Shown here: piece after piece, positions 24,322-36,256 of the stretch
Position numbering within the stretch: position 1 is the stretch's first letter
Layout of the letters: every line of letters begins with the position of its first letter
NCBI RefSeq assembly: GCF_023898315.1
Contig: NC_064622.1
Coordinates: 181,494,178 to 181,558,177, forward strand
Length of the DNA stretch: 64,000 nucleotides
From: Schistocerca nitens
Taxonomy: Eukaryota; Arthropoda; Insecta; Orthoptera; Acrididae
Direction: 5' to 3'
Position numbers and translations under genes: made by a program
Notes under the pieces: model-generated
What the model was told of the DNA's origin: nothing
The model's input: only the letters and a program-made list of their open reading frames with translations
Database searches by the model: none

Positions 24322-25766
24322 CACACATCAAAAAATGTTTTGCATCTCCTCGGTTCCCAGAACTCCTGAAGATAGACGATGACTGTGGATGTTGTATCAC
24401 AGTCACTTTGACTGTTCAGAGATGTCACTAAACCCGTCTAAAGGTGTACACAACCACGCATGAGCAGCGCCTGTTAGGCGGAGGGGGTCCGACAGCCGCT
24501 CAGTTACAGTCATTCCATCTGGAAAGAGGTGCACGGCTCGGACTGTTTGTAGTTCAACCATGCCTAGACGGTCAGTATCATGGTTCGATCGCGTCGGCAT
24601 TGTTACTTTGTGCCAGGAAGGGCTCTCAACAAGGGAAGTGTCCAGGCGTCTCGGAGTGAATCAAAGCGGTGTTGTTCGGACATGGAGGAGATACAAAGAG
24701 ATAGGAACTGTCGATGACGCGCCTCGCTCAGGCCGTCCAAGCGCTGCTTCTGCATTGGATGACCGCTACCTACGGATTATCACTCGGAGGAGACCTGATA
24801 GCAACGCCACCATGGTGAGTAATGTTTTTTGTGCAGCCACAGGACGTCGTGTTACGACTCAAACGATGCGCAGTAGGCTGCATGATGTGCAACTTCACTC
24901 CAGACGTCCATAGCGTGGTCCATCTTTGCAACCACGACACCATGCAGCGTGGCACAGATGGGTCCAACAACATGCCGAACGGACCGCTCAGGATTGCCAT
25001 CACATTTTCTTCGCCGATGAGTGTCGCGTATAACTTCAACCAGACAATCGTCGAAGATGTGTTTGTAGTGAACCCGGTCAGGCTGAACGCCGTAGACACA
25101 CCGTCCATCGAGTGCAGCAAGGTGGAGGTTCCCTGATGTTTTGGGGTGGCATTATGTGGGCCAGACGTACTCCGCTGGTGGTCATGGAAGGCGCTCTAAC
25201 CGTTGTACGATACGTGAATGCCATCCTACGACCGATAGCGCAACCATATCGGCAGCCTCTCGGCGAGGCATTCGTCTTCGTGGACGACAATTCGCGCCCC
25301 CATCGTGCACATCTTGTGAATGACTTCCTCCAGGATAACCACATCACTCGACTAGAGTGGCTAGCATGTTCTCCAGACATGAACCCTATCGATCATGCTT
25401 GGAATAGATTGGAAAGGGCTGTTTATGGTGGACGTGCCCACCAAGTACTCGGAGGAATCTATGCCGAATTGCCGTTGAGGAGTGGGACAATCTGGACCAT
25501 CAGGGCTTTGATGAAGTTGTGGATTGTATGCCACGACTAATACAGGCATGATCAAAGCAAGAGGACGTGCTACTGGCTGTTAGACGTACCGGTGGGTGCA
25601 GCAGTCTCTGAAGGTCTCGCTTTATGGTGGTACAACATCCAAATTGTGGTTTTCATGAGAAATAAAAAGGGCGGAAATGACGTTTATGTCGATCTCTATT
25701 CCAATTTTCCGTACAGATTCCAAAGCTCTCGGAACCGAGGCGATGTAAAACTTTTTTTGATGTGTG
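24322..25766 (+). mobile_element. Tc1-like DNA transposon, complete but inactive
   Basis: Ends are CACACATCAAAAAATGTTTT on the left and, on the minus strand, CACACATCAAAAAAAGTTTT on the right. Similarity continues inward over about 50 bases (CTCGGTTCC). TA duplications at 24320-24321 and 25767-25768. Length 1445 bp. It contains one transposase pseudogene in plus orientation. Confidence 0.9.
24560..25540 (+). pseudogene. Tc1-like transposase with two nonsense codons, DD34D
   Basis: A single frame runs from ATG 24560 through the paired DNA-binding region (CQEGLSTREVSRRLGVNQSG, PRSGRPSAAS, a GRP linker) to the catalytic core. It is broken by TAG at 24911-24913 and TAA at 25031-25033; the codons between remain Tc1-like (FFADECRV). 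After 25034 the same frame gives SLMFWGGIMW, FVDDNSRPHRAHLV and CSPDMNPIDHAWNRL. The third catalytic residue is D rather than the Tc1-typical E, with 34 residues between the second and third positions. A frameshift near 25450 moves the end (VEEWDNLDHQGFDEVV) out of frame. Non-functional. Confidence 0.85.
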
Positions 25767-25768
25767 TA

Positions 25769-26672
25769 TTAGTCTGCTGCACTCTGTGCTGTACTTCTAT
25801 GTGCAAATTATCCCATAGCTTACAAAACAGCTGTCTTATGTGGCATTTAATAGCGTTCTGCAGTTTGTCTACTGGGGTATTAAGAGCACATGGAAGATGA
25901 TTTCTACGCAAGTAAAGAGCCCAGACAATCACGAACGAGAGAGATTTTAAACTGCGCTCTGTCTGCCTACAGTTTCAGCTATTTCACTGTGAACTTCATG
26001 GAGATTCATCACATAGACTGCAATACAGACGATGTCAGGGTTATGTTAAGGCAGGAGAAACATTTTCGTCGTTATCTAAGTCATTGTTCGCCACAATATT
26101 GACAAATATAAATATCACCGAATTAGGATTGATTCCTACAAAAGATGGTAGTCAGAAGGTCGTAAGACACAAGACCAAAAGTTGAAACAGCTTTAAACCA
26201 TTCCTTATTAAGAATTTCGTGTATAAAAACATATGTGGTAAAGCAATAGTTCTATAGAAGTAAAAGAAAATCCATATGGCTCAGTTATTGGAACCACCAG
26301 TGTATCGAGTGGCAGCGTGCATGCAATGGTAAGCATAGTTAATGCAGCCTCTCTTTAGTTTGTCACATCTTCAAAAAATCACTTCTTAAGAATGTTTTTG
26401 TCTATTCAAGCAGATTTTGTGTAACAGGCAGTGCAGAAGAAGTGATATATTTTAAAATTCTAGGTTCAGCGGACTTTTCTATTACGAACAGCTTCAGTTT
26501 GCCATCTCCACTTGCGCTCGATGCAGCAAGAACTTTCAGAGTCTCTTCAGTTTTTTGTAACCCAGAGCAGACTTTTCTTCTTTTGAAGCTACAGTTTTAG
26601 GTGGAAGCATTTTATTATTTAATCCTGTTTCTTCACAGTTATATAGTTGATCAGGAGTAAAATTTTCTTCTC

Positions 26673-26728
<56 letters not shown>

Positions 26729-26926
26729 TAAAATTGTGTAACAGTTTGAGAATCCCCAGAAAGTTTTTCACTGCAGATTTCAAGCAGTCTTACGCAGTAT
26801 CATATCTACTATCCAGTCATCCTGAACTTGTAGAAAGAACGTCCGGCTCATCCATTAACTCATTTCTGAAAAAAAATACAGCTGTTCCTTGCAGAATAGT
26901 CTCTGAGACTGGATTTCCTTTTGGTC
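25769..26926. other. No gene recognised
   Basis: AT-rich DNA including a TA microsatellite. The 94-codon frame at 26647 is created by that microsatellite. Confidence 0.5.
26674..26726. repeat. TA microsatellite
   Basis: About 53 bases of uninterrupted TA dinucleotide. Confidence 0.95.
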
Positions 26927-28131
26927 TGTAGGCGCCCCGGTGGTCCTGGTCGCCTATGGTAGACTGGATGGCCGAGCGGTGACCTCTCCAGTTGCCAGGA
27001 TGCTAGGAAATGGCTGTAGAAGCGTCAGGAACGCCAAAGAAACTTTATTAATTCACAACAACTTTATTCCTGCCGAGTAGAATGTGGCTTGGTGATATCA
27101 ACGACCTTCCCCGAGTCCTCGCTGACTCGTAGCGATGACACCAGATCCGGGCCGCGCAGTCTTGCCAGCGCAGCGCCGCGTGCTGTGACGTAGCGGAGGA
27201 ATGCCCTTACTTCGGCCGCGCGTGGCTGGCGGCGCCAGGCTGGGCGGCGGCTCGGCTGCGGACAGCAAGAACCTCCGGGTTGGAGTCCCCGGCGCTGTCG
27301 GCACCAGACGCGTTCTCGTAGTGCGGAGTGTACTCTATCCCACCGCGTCTTCTTCCCTGCTCCTCCTGGTGGCTCGTCCGCGGTGGACGGGCGGAACGGG
27401 CTGCAGTCCCCCAGCGTCGTCGGCTCACCCGGTTGTGACGGCGGATGCACAGGGCCTAGGCCCCGCACGATCTCGACGACGGCTCACTGATGTGGTCAGC
27501 ATTGGCGGCGAGCGAGTCTCCCGCGATGTCTGCTAATCCTGGGTTGATGATTGACAGCGGCAGCAGAGAGGACCAGAGCTGGTACTGTCCCCTCACGTCT
27601 CCTGCTGGATGGGCCGCCCTTACTGCAACATCTCGTTAATAAAGATTAACACGTCGATCACCGAGCTGAGCGCTACGCAGCGTCCCAGTACACATCTAAC
27701 TGCAAGTCTAACTGCGAGTGCCTTGTTGCTATCAAAGCTGACGTATGTAAAGGAAGCACGAGCGACGTCCTGACGTCATGCTCGTTTGTAATGAACGCAT
27801 TTGTTCCACTCATACTGCTGATTTATCTGTCGTACTCGCCCCTTAGGTGTTCTTGCGACAGAGTTACGTGTTGTTGCGGCAGACTTACGCGAAGTTGTGA
27901 AATGCAGTACAGCTGACGCTATACCTCTGTCTTACACTCTACCTGCGTGCTAAGCAATTCTCTCTCGCCTGTTGTGTGTAACCAGGCCATTGCCCCTGCG
28001 TGACGACACATTCCATACATGTGCAATCCTCTTAGCTCTTGGATAACTTACTGCCTCTGGCTCTCGGCATAGGCGAAGAAACTTTGACAATATTCCACGT
28101 TTCCAACTGTTTATTATTCCGCGACACTACA
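26927..28131 (-). mobile_element. Solo LTR, 1205 bp, GC-rich
   Basis: Starts TGTAGGCGCC and ends CGACACTACA, so the termini are the inverted pair TGTAG/CTACA. A 4-bp duplication, GGTC, flanks it (26923-26926 and 28132-28135). The core at 27100-27560 is strikingly GC- and CpG-rich against the AT-rich surroundings. On the minus strand two AATAAA-type signals (AATAAAG, TTAATAAAG) lie at about 27040-27070, near the 3' end for that orientation, which favours a minus-strand LTR. No gag-pol sequence is attached on either side, so it is likely a recombination remnant. The GC-rich open frames at 27064-27536 are on both strands and unrecognised. Superfamily is not determined; a 4-bp TSD fits some Ty3/Gypsy elements. 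Confidence 0.65.
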
Positions 28132-28607
28132 GGTCTTTGTTGAGTAAACCAAACGAACGAAGCTTCACTCGTTTTTTCATACTCACATTTCTTCATTTAC
28201 TTGGTTGAGTAATGAAATAGCACACTTGTTTTGATGAAAACTTTTCAATTTTGTCTCCGTTTCTGCGTCAATCTCCAACTGGTGCTCCACTGACTCCACA
28301 CTCAGCAGCAAATTCTTTTTTTCCAGTGTGTAGTCTCTTCAAAGCCTCCAATTTCACATTCAATGGCACAAATTCTCATTGTAATGTATGAATTAAAATA
28401 TTAAGAACCACACAGTTACAAATATATGTACATTGTACATATAGACAACACTTTAAAATTAACGTATCACAGTTTGGTTAACTACAGAACAGATGTTACT
28501 ATATAACCAATTACAGTAGATAAAAATGGTCAGCCAATGTTGTAAAATGTGTACTGTATCATTACTTAGGCTTGCTGTATTTCAATGGCCACTGTTGATG
28601 AGTAGGC

Positions 28608-28742
28608 TGCTACGGTCGCAGGTTCGAATCCTGCCTCGGGCATGGATGTGTGTGATGTCCTTAGGTTAGTTAGGTTTAAGCAGTTCTAAGTTCTAGGGGA
28701 CTGATGACCACAGATGTTAAGTCCCATAGTGCTCAGAGCAAT
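28608..28742 (+). mobile_element. SINE, type-A head, 5'-truncated
   Basis: A 13-bp perfect TSD, TTGATGAGTAGGC, flanks it (28595-28607 and 28743-28755). The copy starts inside the tRNA-like head at GGTCGCAGGTTCGAATCC (B-box), then the body GTCCTTAGGTTAGTTAGG, and ends CTCAGAGCAATT. 135 bp. Confidence 0.9.
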
Positions 28743-28755
28743 TTGATGAGTAGGC

Positions 28756-29582
28756 ACAACAGTATGGATAACACTAAGGATGGCATACACTGTACATCTG
28801 ACTGCTAGGCAGTTCCTGTTACTGTAGTGTAGACAAAGAAAGAGCGAGCTTACTCCTCGAAAACTAATGATACGTGTCCATCTGTAATAGAAATACATTA
28901 ACAGTCAGAGGTAAACTTTTTGCTATGCATTCTATTGTACACGGAAAACTGAAAGAAAGTTCGAAATTTAACGGGTACGAAAATGTGTAAAATGAACATG
29001 CAGACAATGTATGGAAATGGCTGTTTACTGAAGGTTTATATAAAATTTTAATTTTCTTAAGACCAGCTCGAACTACACGGAACCTCGAAATGCTGGGGCT
29101 TTAATCTTTCCTTTCGTCAAAGAAAGCAGCCGCCTGTGCTTTCCGCCAATTCTCTACGCTGGCCTGCTTTTCTTTATTTGTACCAAAACACTGTCTTCGT
29201 AGCCAGCTGTTCATGTGAGCAGAGATGAAGAACCGAGGGAGCAAATTAAAGGCTGCATTGTGGGTGATCAAACACTTCCTATCGAAAACACTGCAGGAAC
29301 GTCTTCATTGCCCCTGCAGAATGCGGCTGAAAATTGTCTTGAAGCAAGGAGCGCATGATGTTTATGTTACGTGCATTGCATAGTTTCAAGCGAGATCTCT
29401 GATCAGATTCGCACACTTGGCGGGATACACTGTTGTTTTAAGCATGTCTACGTGATCACTTTGCGCTCTGAACTGAAAAGAGCGACGTGAAGCGATCGAC
29501 AGGCACTCTAAAGACACTGACCAACACATTTGTGCTAAGTTTCCGCTTCAAGTCTAATTGTACCTTACTTTCTGAATATGCC

Positions 29583-29621
<39 letters not shown>

Positions 29622-30236
29622 ACGTAGCGTTACGTATAACTAGACAGCTCTACTGAATGTGTAAGTAAAACCAATTTCTTTTAACGAGGAACAAAACGAC
29701 ACATTCCGTCGACACTGGCTACTGGATCAAAGATTCGATAGACCGTATCTGTTTGTGATGATGCTAGCTACAAATTTCAAATACATACCAACACCAGAGA
29801 AAATGTACCTCATAACTTTTAGGGGATGTACACTGTATCTCTGATCGCTGCGGTACTAAAACTTAAAAAATGGGAGAGTCATCTGTCATGATTGGGACGT
29901 CAGTACCTAGTTGATACATTCATCAAAGATCATTCTTTCAGAATAATGGAAAAGTGCTTTAATTCTTAATAGTAACTGGTCATGCATTTAATAAATATTT
30001 GACGTCATATACATCTATAAAATTGTAAATAGCTTGTACGATGCTGAACTGATGTTGTATATGGTGTAAATGGCATGTCAATATGCTATTAAGAGACTGA
30101 AATGAATTGCAGCTGTATTACACATCTGTGGGTTAGCATATGCATTTTAGCAATTGCTGCCGAGTGTGCTCCGGTAGCACAACGTTGTAGAATTGCTCTG
30201 AAGTTCAAAACTGTGTATAGTAGATGCTCTGTAATG
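28756..30236. other. No gene recognised
   Basis: AT-rich. 29080-29450 has the texture of a dispersed repeat but I could not classify it. It includes one GT microsatellite. Confidence 0.45.
29584..29618. repeat. TG microsatellite
   Basis: About 35 bases of TG dinucleotide. Confidence 0.95.
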
Positions 30237-30238
30237 TA

Positions 30239-30870
30239 CGAGGGTTGTAACTTTAATTGTGGCAACTATTTATTTACAGCTCGTAAAAAATAGATACGTG
30301 TTTCAAAGTTTTACTGACCTTCAAAGTAGTCACCAGCATTGTGTATAAACCGTTTCCAGCGATGTGGAAGTCTTAGCAGTGCCGGTTGTGTTGACAGTTC
30401 GAGAGGCGCGGTGTATCGCCCGACGAATTTGTAGCAGTTCTGAAGCGAATGCCGTGAAGTGTTTCCCTCAGTTGAGAAATCGAGTTGAAATCCCGAGGAC
30501 TTAAATCAGGGGACTGCAGTAGGTGATATAGCACATAGCATCACCCATCAGTCAAACAAATCAGTAACAGCTTGCACTGTAGGTGTTTGAGCATTGTCCT
30601 GCAAAATGATGGTCAGGCCCTGCAGAAAGTGGCATCGCTTCTGTCTGTAAGCTGGTCGTAGGTTGTGTTCCAAAAATGAATAATGAGTAATTGAGATAAC
30701 TGGTACTGCTTGTTTGCAAAACCGCTTTCTTTTTGGGCTATGTTGAAGTATTTCTCAGTGCATCGCCAGTGCTATCCACAATTTCTTCTTAGAAATGTAG
30801 ACACAAACATGCTTCCTGTGCACCGCTCCGCTCTCTAGACACACTTGCTTCACCCATACCCTGCAGCCCT
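30239..30870 (-). pseudogene. Mariner-like transposase relic (C-terminal half)
   Basis: Minus-strand reading gives TIILQDNAQTPTVQAVTDLF, then after a stop and frameshift LLQSPDLSPRDFNSISQLRE and ETLHGIRFRT. QDNA and SPxD are the second and third catalytic positions (DD34D type) of mariner transposases. The left end begins CGAGGGTTGTAACTTTAA after TA (30237-30238), consistent with a mariner terminus. The N-terminal half and the other TIR are not found; the right edge is approximate. Heavily decayed. Confidence 0.7.
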
Positions 30871-31541
30871 TAAGATCAGCAAAGTTAAAAGGTAAGGTGT
30901 TTAACACACTTACTGTTTGTAAATCCCTTCATTGATGGAGTCCTTACTTCTGAAGCGACAGTAGTTGGAAGACCTTAGGCTACCAGAAGTTTTGTGTCTG
31001 GTCACTGCCACTAATAACAATAATCTTAAACAAGGTAGTAGCTATTAGATAGTTACTGTTGGGTTGTGAAGTCAGTAAGTTCGTTTACTCCCATCCTATT
31101 TTGGAAACTACTTAGAACACTCAGAAGGCGTTTTCATGAGATATTTAAGCGTATGTGATGTATATGCCTCAATTTTACTGTCATGGAAGTATGGTACAAA
31201 GAATGTGTGTATTGCGTGCACTATGTGAGGGATATTGTTCATACATTGGTTTCACATGTTGTCAACCTCCACCACACTGTGCCATGAATTAATGCTAGTA
31301 TTTGTAAAAGTCAAATTATTGATAATTTGTGTGATCAATATTACAATATTACGATATAGTTATAGTAGTAAGTAGCTTTTAAAAATAATTAATTTCGTGA
31401 TTGAGATAGAATCGAACTCTTTGCTGCCCTCCCCCTCCTCCCTTCCACGAAAATTTCATTCTACTCCTCTCCCCTGAGGATATCCTCTGCTGTATGATGT
31501 AACAGTTCAGCTTACAGGAAGACATCCTCAACAGTGAGATC

Positions 31542-32741
31542 GACTTTTTAAAAGCATCTATACAGTAACGTAGGCTACGGCCCCAGGTATCTCACTTGGA
31601 GCTGTTCACCATGGAGTACCCTCGTTTGTAAGCATCTGACGAAAAAATTTTCTAATTTTGCTTGATGTTTTAGACTATTAAAATTGATATTAGGGCATAC
31701 ATTGGCAATGTGGTGCAGTGATTAACATACATGTGTAATGTGCAGATAGTTTTGGGTTCAAATTACGGCTCGTGCTCTGGAATCTTTTATATTTAAATAT
31801 TTAGTGAAATGAATTTGATCACTATCTTTATTCAGTTAATTGGCTTAAAAGTAATTTTTTAAAATTTCTTATCCTTCAACGTATTATTTTAATCAACATT
31901 TTATGTCTTCACTTGCTCTTATTTTTTCTTCCTGTCATTCTATTTTCCGTTTGGCATCTTTGCGTATGTGGTTCTAATTACTTTTATTTATCTATTACAA
32001 TATTTAAAGTTTGAAAATGCCTATCAATGGGTTAAAAACAATGTGAAATAATGTATACACAATGGCTGTGCAGTGGTGACAAAAGTTTTTCTTTTGTTTA
32101 CATGATGTACATTTCTGTAAGGTAATCGTCATACAAAAATTTAAAATATAAATTCCTCTTGTGCTACGAACAACAGAAATGAAAATTTAAATGGAAGGAC
32201 ACATTATAAATAAAACGAGATTCAGGAAAAATATGAGACAGCAATAATCAACGCAATAAATGGAAGTAAATATAAGATGAAAAACCGAAAGTCATAAAAT
32301 CGGAGTTAACATACAAAAATAATTAAAATCACGTATAAAAAGACTACAAATAGCAAAAAATTATAGGAGGAAAGGTAAGAGCACATACAAAGTTAATACG
32401 GTGATTAAAATGATGTGACTAAGGATTAGAAATTATAAAAAAATGCCTTTAAAGCAGTTAATTTATTAAAAATAATTAATAAAGTCATTTCAATAAGAAC
32501 GAAAAAATAAAAATTCGAGACCAGCTGACAAAATTCGAACCCAGAAGCTTTTTCATATCATGCACTTACGTTAACCACTGTGGCACAAAGCCAATATACG
32601 ATGTATATTATTAGTTTTAAGGCTCCAAAAATCACCCAAAAATACGAAATGTTTTTAGTTAATTCTTAGCAAATGATGATTCCAAGGTGAGATACCGGGC
32701 ACTCGTAACTTACATCACTGTATAGATGGTTTCAAAAAGTC
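31542..32741. mobile_element. Foldback element, 1.2 kb, with tRNA-like motifs in both arms
   Basis: Arms of about 300 bases, diverged, start GACTTTTTAAAAGCATCTAT on the left and, on the minus strand, GACTTTTTGAAACCATCTAT on the right. Mirrored interior blocks include CAGGTATCTCACTTGGA against CCGGTATCTCACCTTGGA. Each arm holds an A-box-like CAGTGRTTAAC and a B-box-like GGGTTCRAATT (left near 31755, right near 32535), both facing inward. The AT-rich centre (about 31870-32420) has no frame. TSD not seen. Confidence 0.7.
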
Positions 32742-34584
32742 AATCCAGTCACTGGGGACCTTTTCTTGTTAGCCTTCCAAAGATCTAACACATTGGTTGC
32801 GCCACTGATGGCTGAGGATTTGTTCCCTCCTAGAGCAGTTTTGTGATTAGTAAAACGCGCCATTCTTCTAGGTGGTTTTACACAGTCGAGTAAATGTGAT
32901 GCCATTTCTGTCAGTTTCTCCTTACTGACATCTCTGTGCTTACATTCTCTACGACCTCTCTACAGTTGGAGTCTTCGCCGTCACCCTAGCGAGGTTTTCT
33001 CGCAGGGTGCTTATCATCCGAGCCACGGGAACACTGTCTTTTTAACGAGATTGCTACTGCTCTCCCCTTCCTTCCTCATCATCTGCGTGATGAGTCTCTC
33101 GGGTCAAGATCGGTAAAGCGGAGCTGCTGTGTTAAAAGGCAGTGAACCTCCACTGTAAGGCTGTATCGACAGTGGAACAGATAGGTGAAATGCAGTGGCA
33201 TTCAGCTGATTTCCAACGTGGCGCTACAACTCGACGTAAGTGCATGCATATGTACGGAGTTTCTGCACTCTTCGCATTGTGTACGCACTAAGAGGCTTTC
33301 CTTTTCTTATTAGTGGGTGCAGACTGGCGATATCACAGAACCTAAACTATGTCAGATGGTGGCACTGCCACATAATGATTGTGTACGTCTGGGTAGAACA
33401 ATAGCTTAATGGCTGATTAAGTGTCTAAAAGTTATGCTAGCGAATGTAACGTGAACTGATGAATAATATGATTTTAATTTTTAGAAGTTGGTGAAAGAAT
33501 CTGTTAATTCAGTGAAATTTAGTTCTTGAAACAATGAGAAAGAAGACCGATTTTTTGCCATTATATGTTGCGCGATCATTATCTGAAGGGTTCTGCGAAC
33601 TCTTACTCAGTGTGTGACTGGTTTTGTAAGTTTCAGTTTCTGTTACCAATTGATGCATGTGACATTTAATCTGTGTTGTTTGTATTATTTCGTCTCCCTC
33701 ATGATTTCAGTCATGTAATATTGATTTTACGGCGCATACCAAGTACACTGAATAAAATCTACAAAAAAGAAGTGAAAGTGGAATGAAATAGAAACAAAGG
33801 TTTTCTGGCTAACAGGGCTGTCTTACCGCTTCGGTAAATCACATATGAAAACTTAAATGGTCCACCAACACCACAAAAAAGCTGTTTTCTGCGACATTTA
33901 AATGCGAATCTTACGTAAGATATCAACACTAACCAAAGATCGAAGTGTGACATGGACAACAGTTTCGGCAGGAAACGAAAAGTACACTTGCTGTATAGTA
34001 ACGGCATATTTAGCAAGAAATACAGAGACACGAGATCTGAAAGTATATTATCTGTTTCTGACCTAAATACATGTTTTCAATATCCACAAATACTATGTCC
34101 TCTATCTATAAACATTCATGACACTTACGGTGCATCAAAATAAATTTTACGGGAAGCACATGGAAATATCTATGTTTCAATCGCCTGCACATCATGTCAA
34201 CACTTCATTTAATATACAATGACTGTTATTTCTACGAGAAACATGGTTCAGATCTATGTGATAATATGACAAGGGATATCGATTGCTGTGACTGGCTGAT
34301 AAATCACGGAACGATCAGTGCATTTAGATCCTTACATTACGATAAGTTATGAAGTAACGAACAATTCTGTTCTGTATACACGTCATATATAGCCCACAAT
34401 GTTTCCGAAATTTTATTTCAGCCTCATTTCCGTCCGGCAAATTATTCAAAATATACAATCTGAAGCTAGAGATTAACAACAGACTGACGTCCGTACTATT
34501 AGTATTCGCTACATAGACCACGCATGACATGGAACGCGATTAAACCAAGAAAATATGCACGAAAGGGGACGTGACATATGAAAC
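32742..34584. other. No feature recognised
   Basis: No gene or repeat boundary supported. The 33759-34143 frames lie on both strands and match nothing known to me. Confidence 0.5.
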
Positions 34585-34597
34585 CTTAATGCACGAA

Positions 34598-34785
34598 ATG
34601 GCTCTGAGCACTATGAGACTTAGCATCTGAGGTCATCAGTTCCCTAGAACTTAGAACTACTTAAACCTAACTAACCTAAGGACATCACACACATCCATGC
34701 CCGAGGCAGGATTCGAACCTGCGACCGTAGCAGTTGCGCGGTTCCAGACTGAAGCGCCTAGAACCGCTCGGCCACCAGAGGCCGG
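34598..34785 (-). mobile_element. SINE, type-A (Leu/Ser-like) head, full length
   Basis: A 13-bp perfect TSD, CTTAATGCACGAA, flanks it (34585-34597 and 34786-34798). On the minus strand: GTGGCCGAGCGGTTCTAGGC (A-box region, resembling class II tRNAs), CAGGTTCGAATCCTGCC (B-box), the body CCTTAGGTTAGTTAGGTTTA, and the 3' end CTCAGAGCCATT. Length 188 bp. Confidence 0.92.
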
Positions 34786-34915
34786 CTTAATGCACGAAGA
34801 AAGGACAAATACAACAAGACATCGAGTGAGATATATTCTCAGTCATAACGAAACAGAACACAGTCTATAAAATTAATTCAGACAATCGTAACTGGAGTTA
34901 ATTATAAAACAGTCT

Positions 34916-35175
34916 AGATAGCAAGGCACATTTATTAAAAGGTGACCGGTTTCGAATATCACATGATCATCTTCAAATCTCCAGCCATATCTACCAATAA
35001 TGACTGTGCATGGAGTAGGAACTTATGAATGACAGTAGTAAATTGTTTGACTGTCGTCATTCAGCGTTCCCAGCTCCCTGCACAGCCATTGTCCACCAGT
35101 ATGGTGACAGGTTTGAAAGTGATCATGTGATGATGAAAACTGACCATCTTTTAATAAAAGTGCCTTGCAATCTAC
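34916..35175. mobile_element. Hairpin foldback, about 260 bp
   Basis: Outer arms are GCAAGGCACATTTATTAAAA on the left and TTTTAATAAAAGTGCCTTGC on the right, with inner mirrored blocks ATCACATGATCATCTTCAAA against TTTGAAAGTGATCATGTGAT. Arms are about 100 bases with a 60-base spacer. Non-coding. The frame at 35025 is incidental. Confidence 0.75.
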
Positions 35176-35351
35176 ACTGTTTTACAGTTAACTACAAATA
35201 TTGCATTTTGATCACTGATTCTCTCCAACTATGTTTTCAAACTTAATAAAGCCGTAGCTGGACCTAGTAGATGACCCTTAAAATCATCATACATAATCTT
35301 ACTCCTGTCGATAGACGTTTATTGCACTATCTGTGATACTAACATTGAAGA

Positions 35352-35600
35352 GGAGGAGGAGGAGGCAGACGTTAGTGTTTAACGTCCCGTCGACAACCAG
35401 GTCATTAGAGTCTGAGCACAAGCACGGATTAAGGAAAGCGGCCGTGTCCTTTGAAAACAACCATCCCGGATTTCACCTTATACGATTTAGGGAAATAAAG
35501 AAAATACAAATCAAGATGGCCAGACGCCGGTTTGAACCACCGTCCTCTCAAATGAGAGTCGAGTATGCTAACCACTACACTACCTTGCCCGTTTTACATT
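35352..35600 (-). mobile_element. tRNA-derived SINE, second family (Glu-like head)
   Basis: Minus strand: head AGGTAGTGTAGTGGTTAGCA (A-box region), then GGTGGTTCAAACCGG (B-box), a middle domain, and the tail GACGGGACGTTAAACACTAA ending in a CTC-rich stretch (GAGGAGGAGGAGG on the plus strand at 35349-35362). Related tails are at 22075-22100 and 38755-38810. The 89-codon frame here is incidental. Confidence 0.8.
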
Positions 35601-36254
35601 GAGGATTGAAGAAGAAGCACAAGAAGCGACGGAGATCATTTTTCAGCTTATAACAATACACTTTACTTCTTAAAAAAAGGAAAAAAACTATAGTCATGTT
35701 TCCATGTAGTAGATCTCAATCGCTCTGCTTAGAATTTGAATATCCATCAATCCCTACACATAAATAAGTAATGAAGGAACAACTTTTGATCGATATCTTG
35801 TTTCAGAAAGACGTAGTCCTCGCATTTATGAAAACTTGACCACAGAATTTGAAATAAAACCTCGAGGCCCTCACTGTGATTGCCGGAGGGTTAGCGTTGG
35901 CAATTACGTCATGCCCTGATACTTGGATGTCAGGTGTGTTCGCTGTAAGCGAAGTACTACAGCGCCAAACACTTGGATTAGGTGCACATGATAGCGAACT
36001 CCTGCCGCCTGCTACAGTAATCAGCGAGAGTGAGTTCCTGCATAAATTAGTTCTGTTACAGCGGAGGAACACGCAGGATTTGATGACTCCTCATTCCTTA
36101 AAGTGGTCTGAAACATAGGGGTGGACTCTTCTAATTACTTCATGTTTCACTTGGGAAACTGCCTCTCATACGTGCGCGTGTCTCGGATACATTGCTTTCC
36201 CAACGAAGGACTGATAACGGGCTTTTAAGCAATAAGTAAAAATACAAACTGAAA
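35601..36254. other. No feature recognised
   Basis: Opposing small frames at 35803-36118; neither is recognisable. Confidence 0.5.
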
Positions 36255-36256
36255 TA

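Noticed and set aside
26647..26931. Frame with repeated YI residues
   Set aside because: Produced by the TA microsatellite.
27064..27536. GC-rich frames (134 and 111 codons) as a host exon
   Set aside because: Open on both strands because of GC bias inside an LTR-like block; arginine/proline-rich low complexity only.
29080..29450. Possible mariner 3' end on the minus strand
   Set aside because: Only a vague resemblance (SWLRRQ, ENWRKA) with several stops and no catalytic motif.
34660..34785. Genuine tRNA-Leu or tRNA-Ser gene on the minus strand
   Set aside because: It is the head of a SINE copy flanked by a TSD; the same sequence recurs at 56077.
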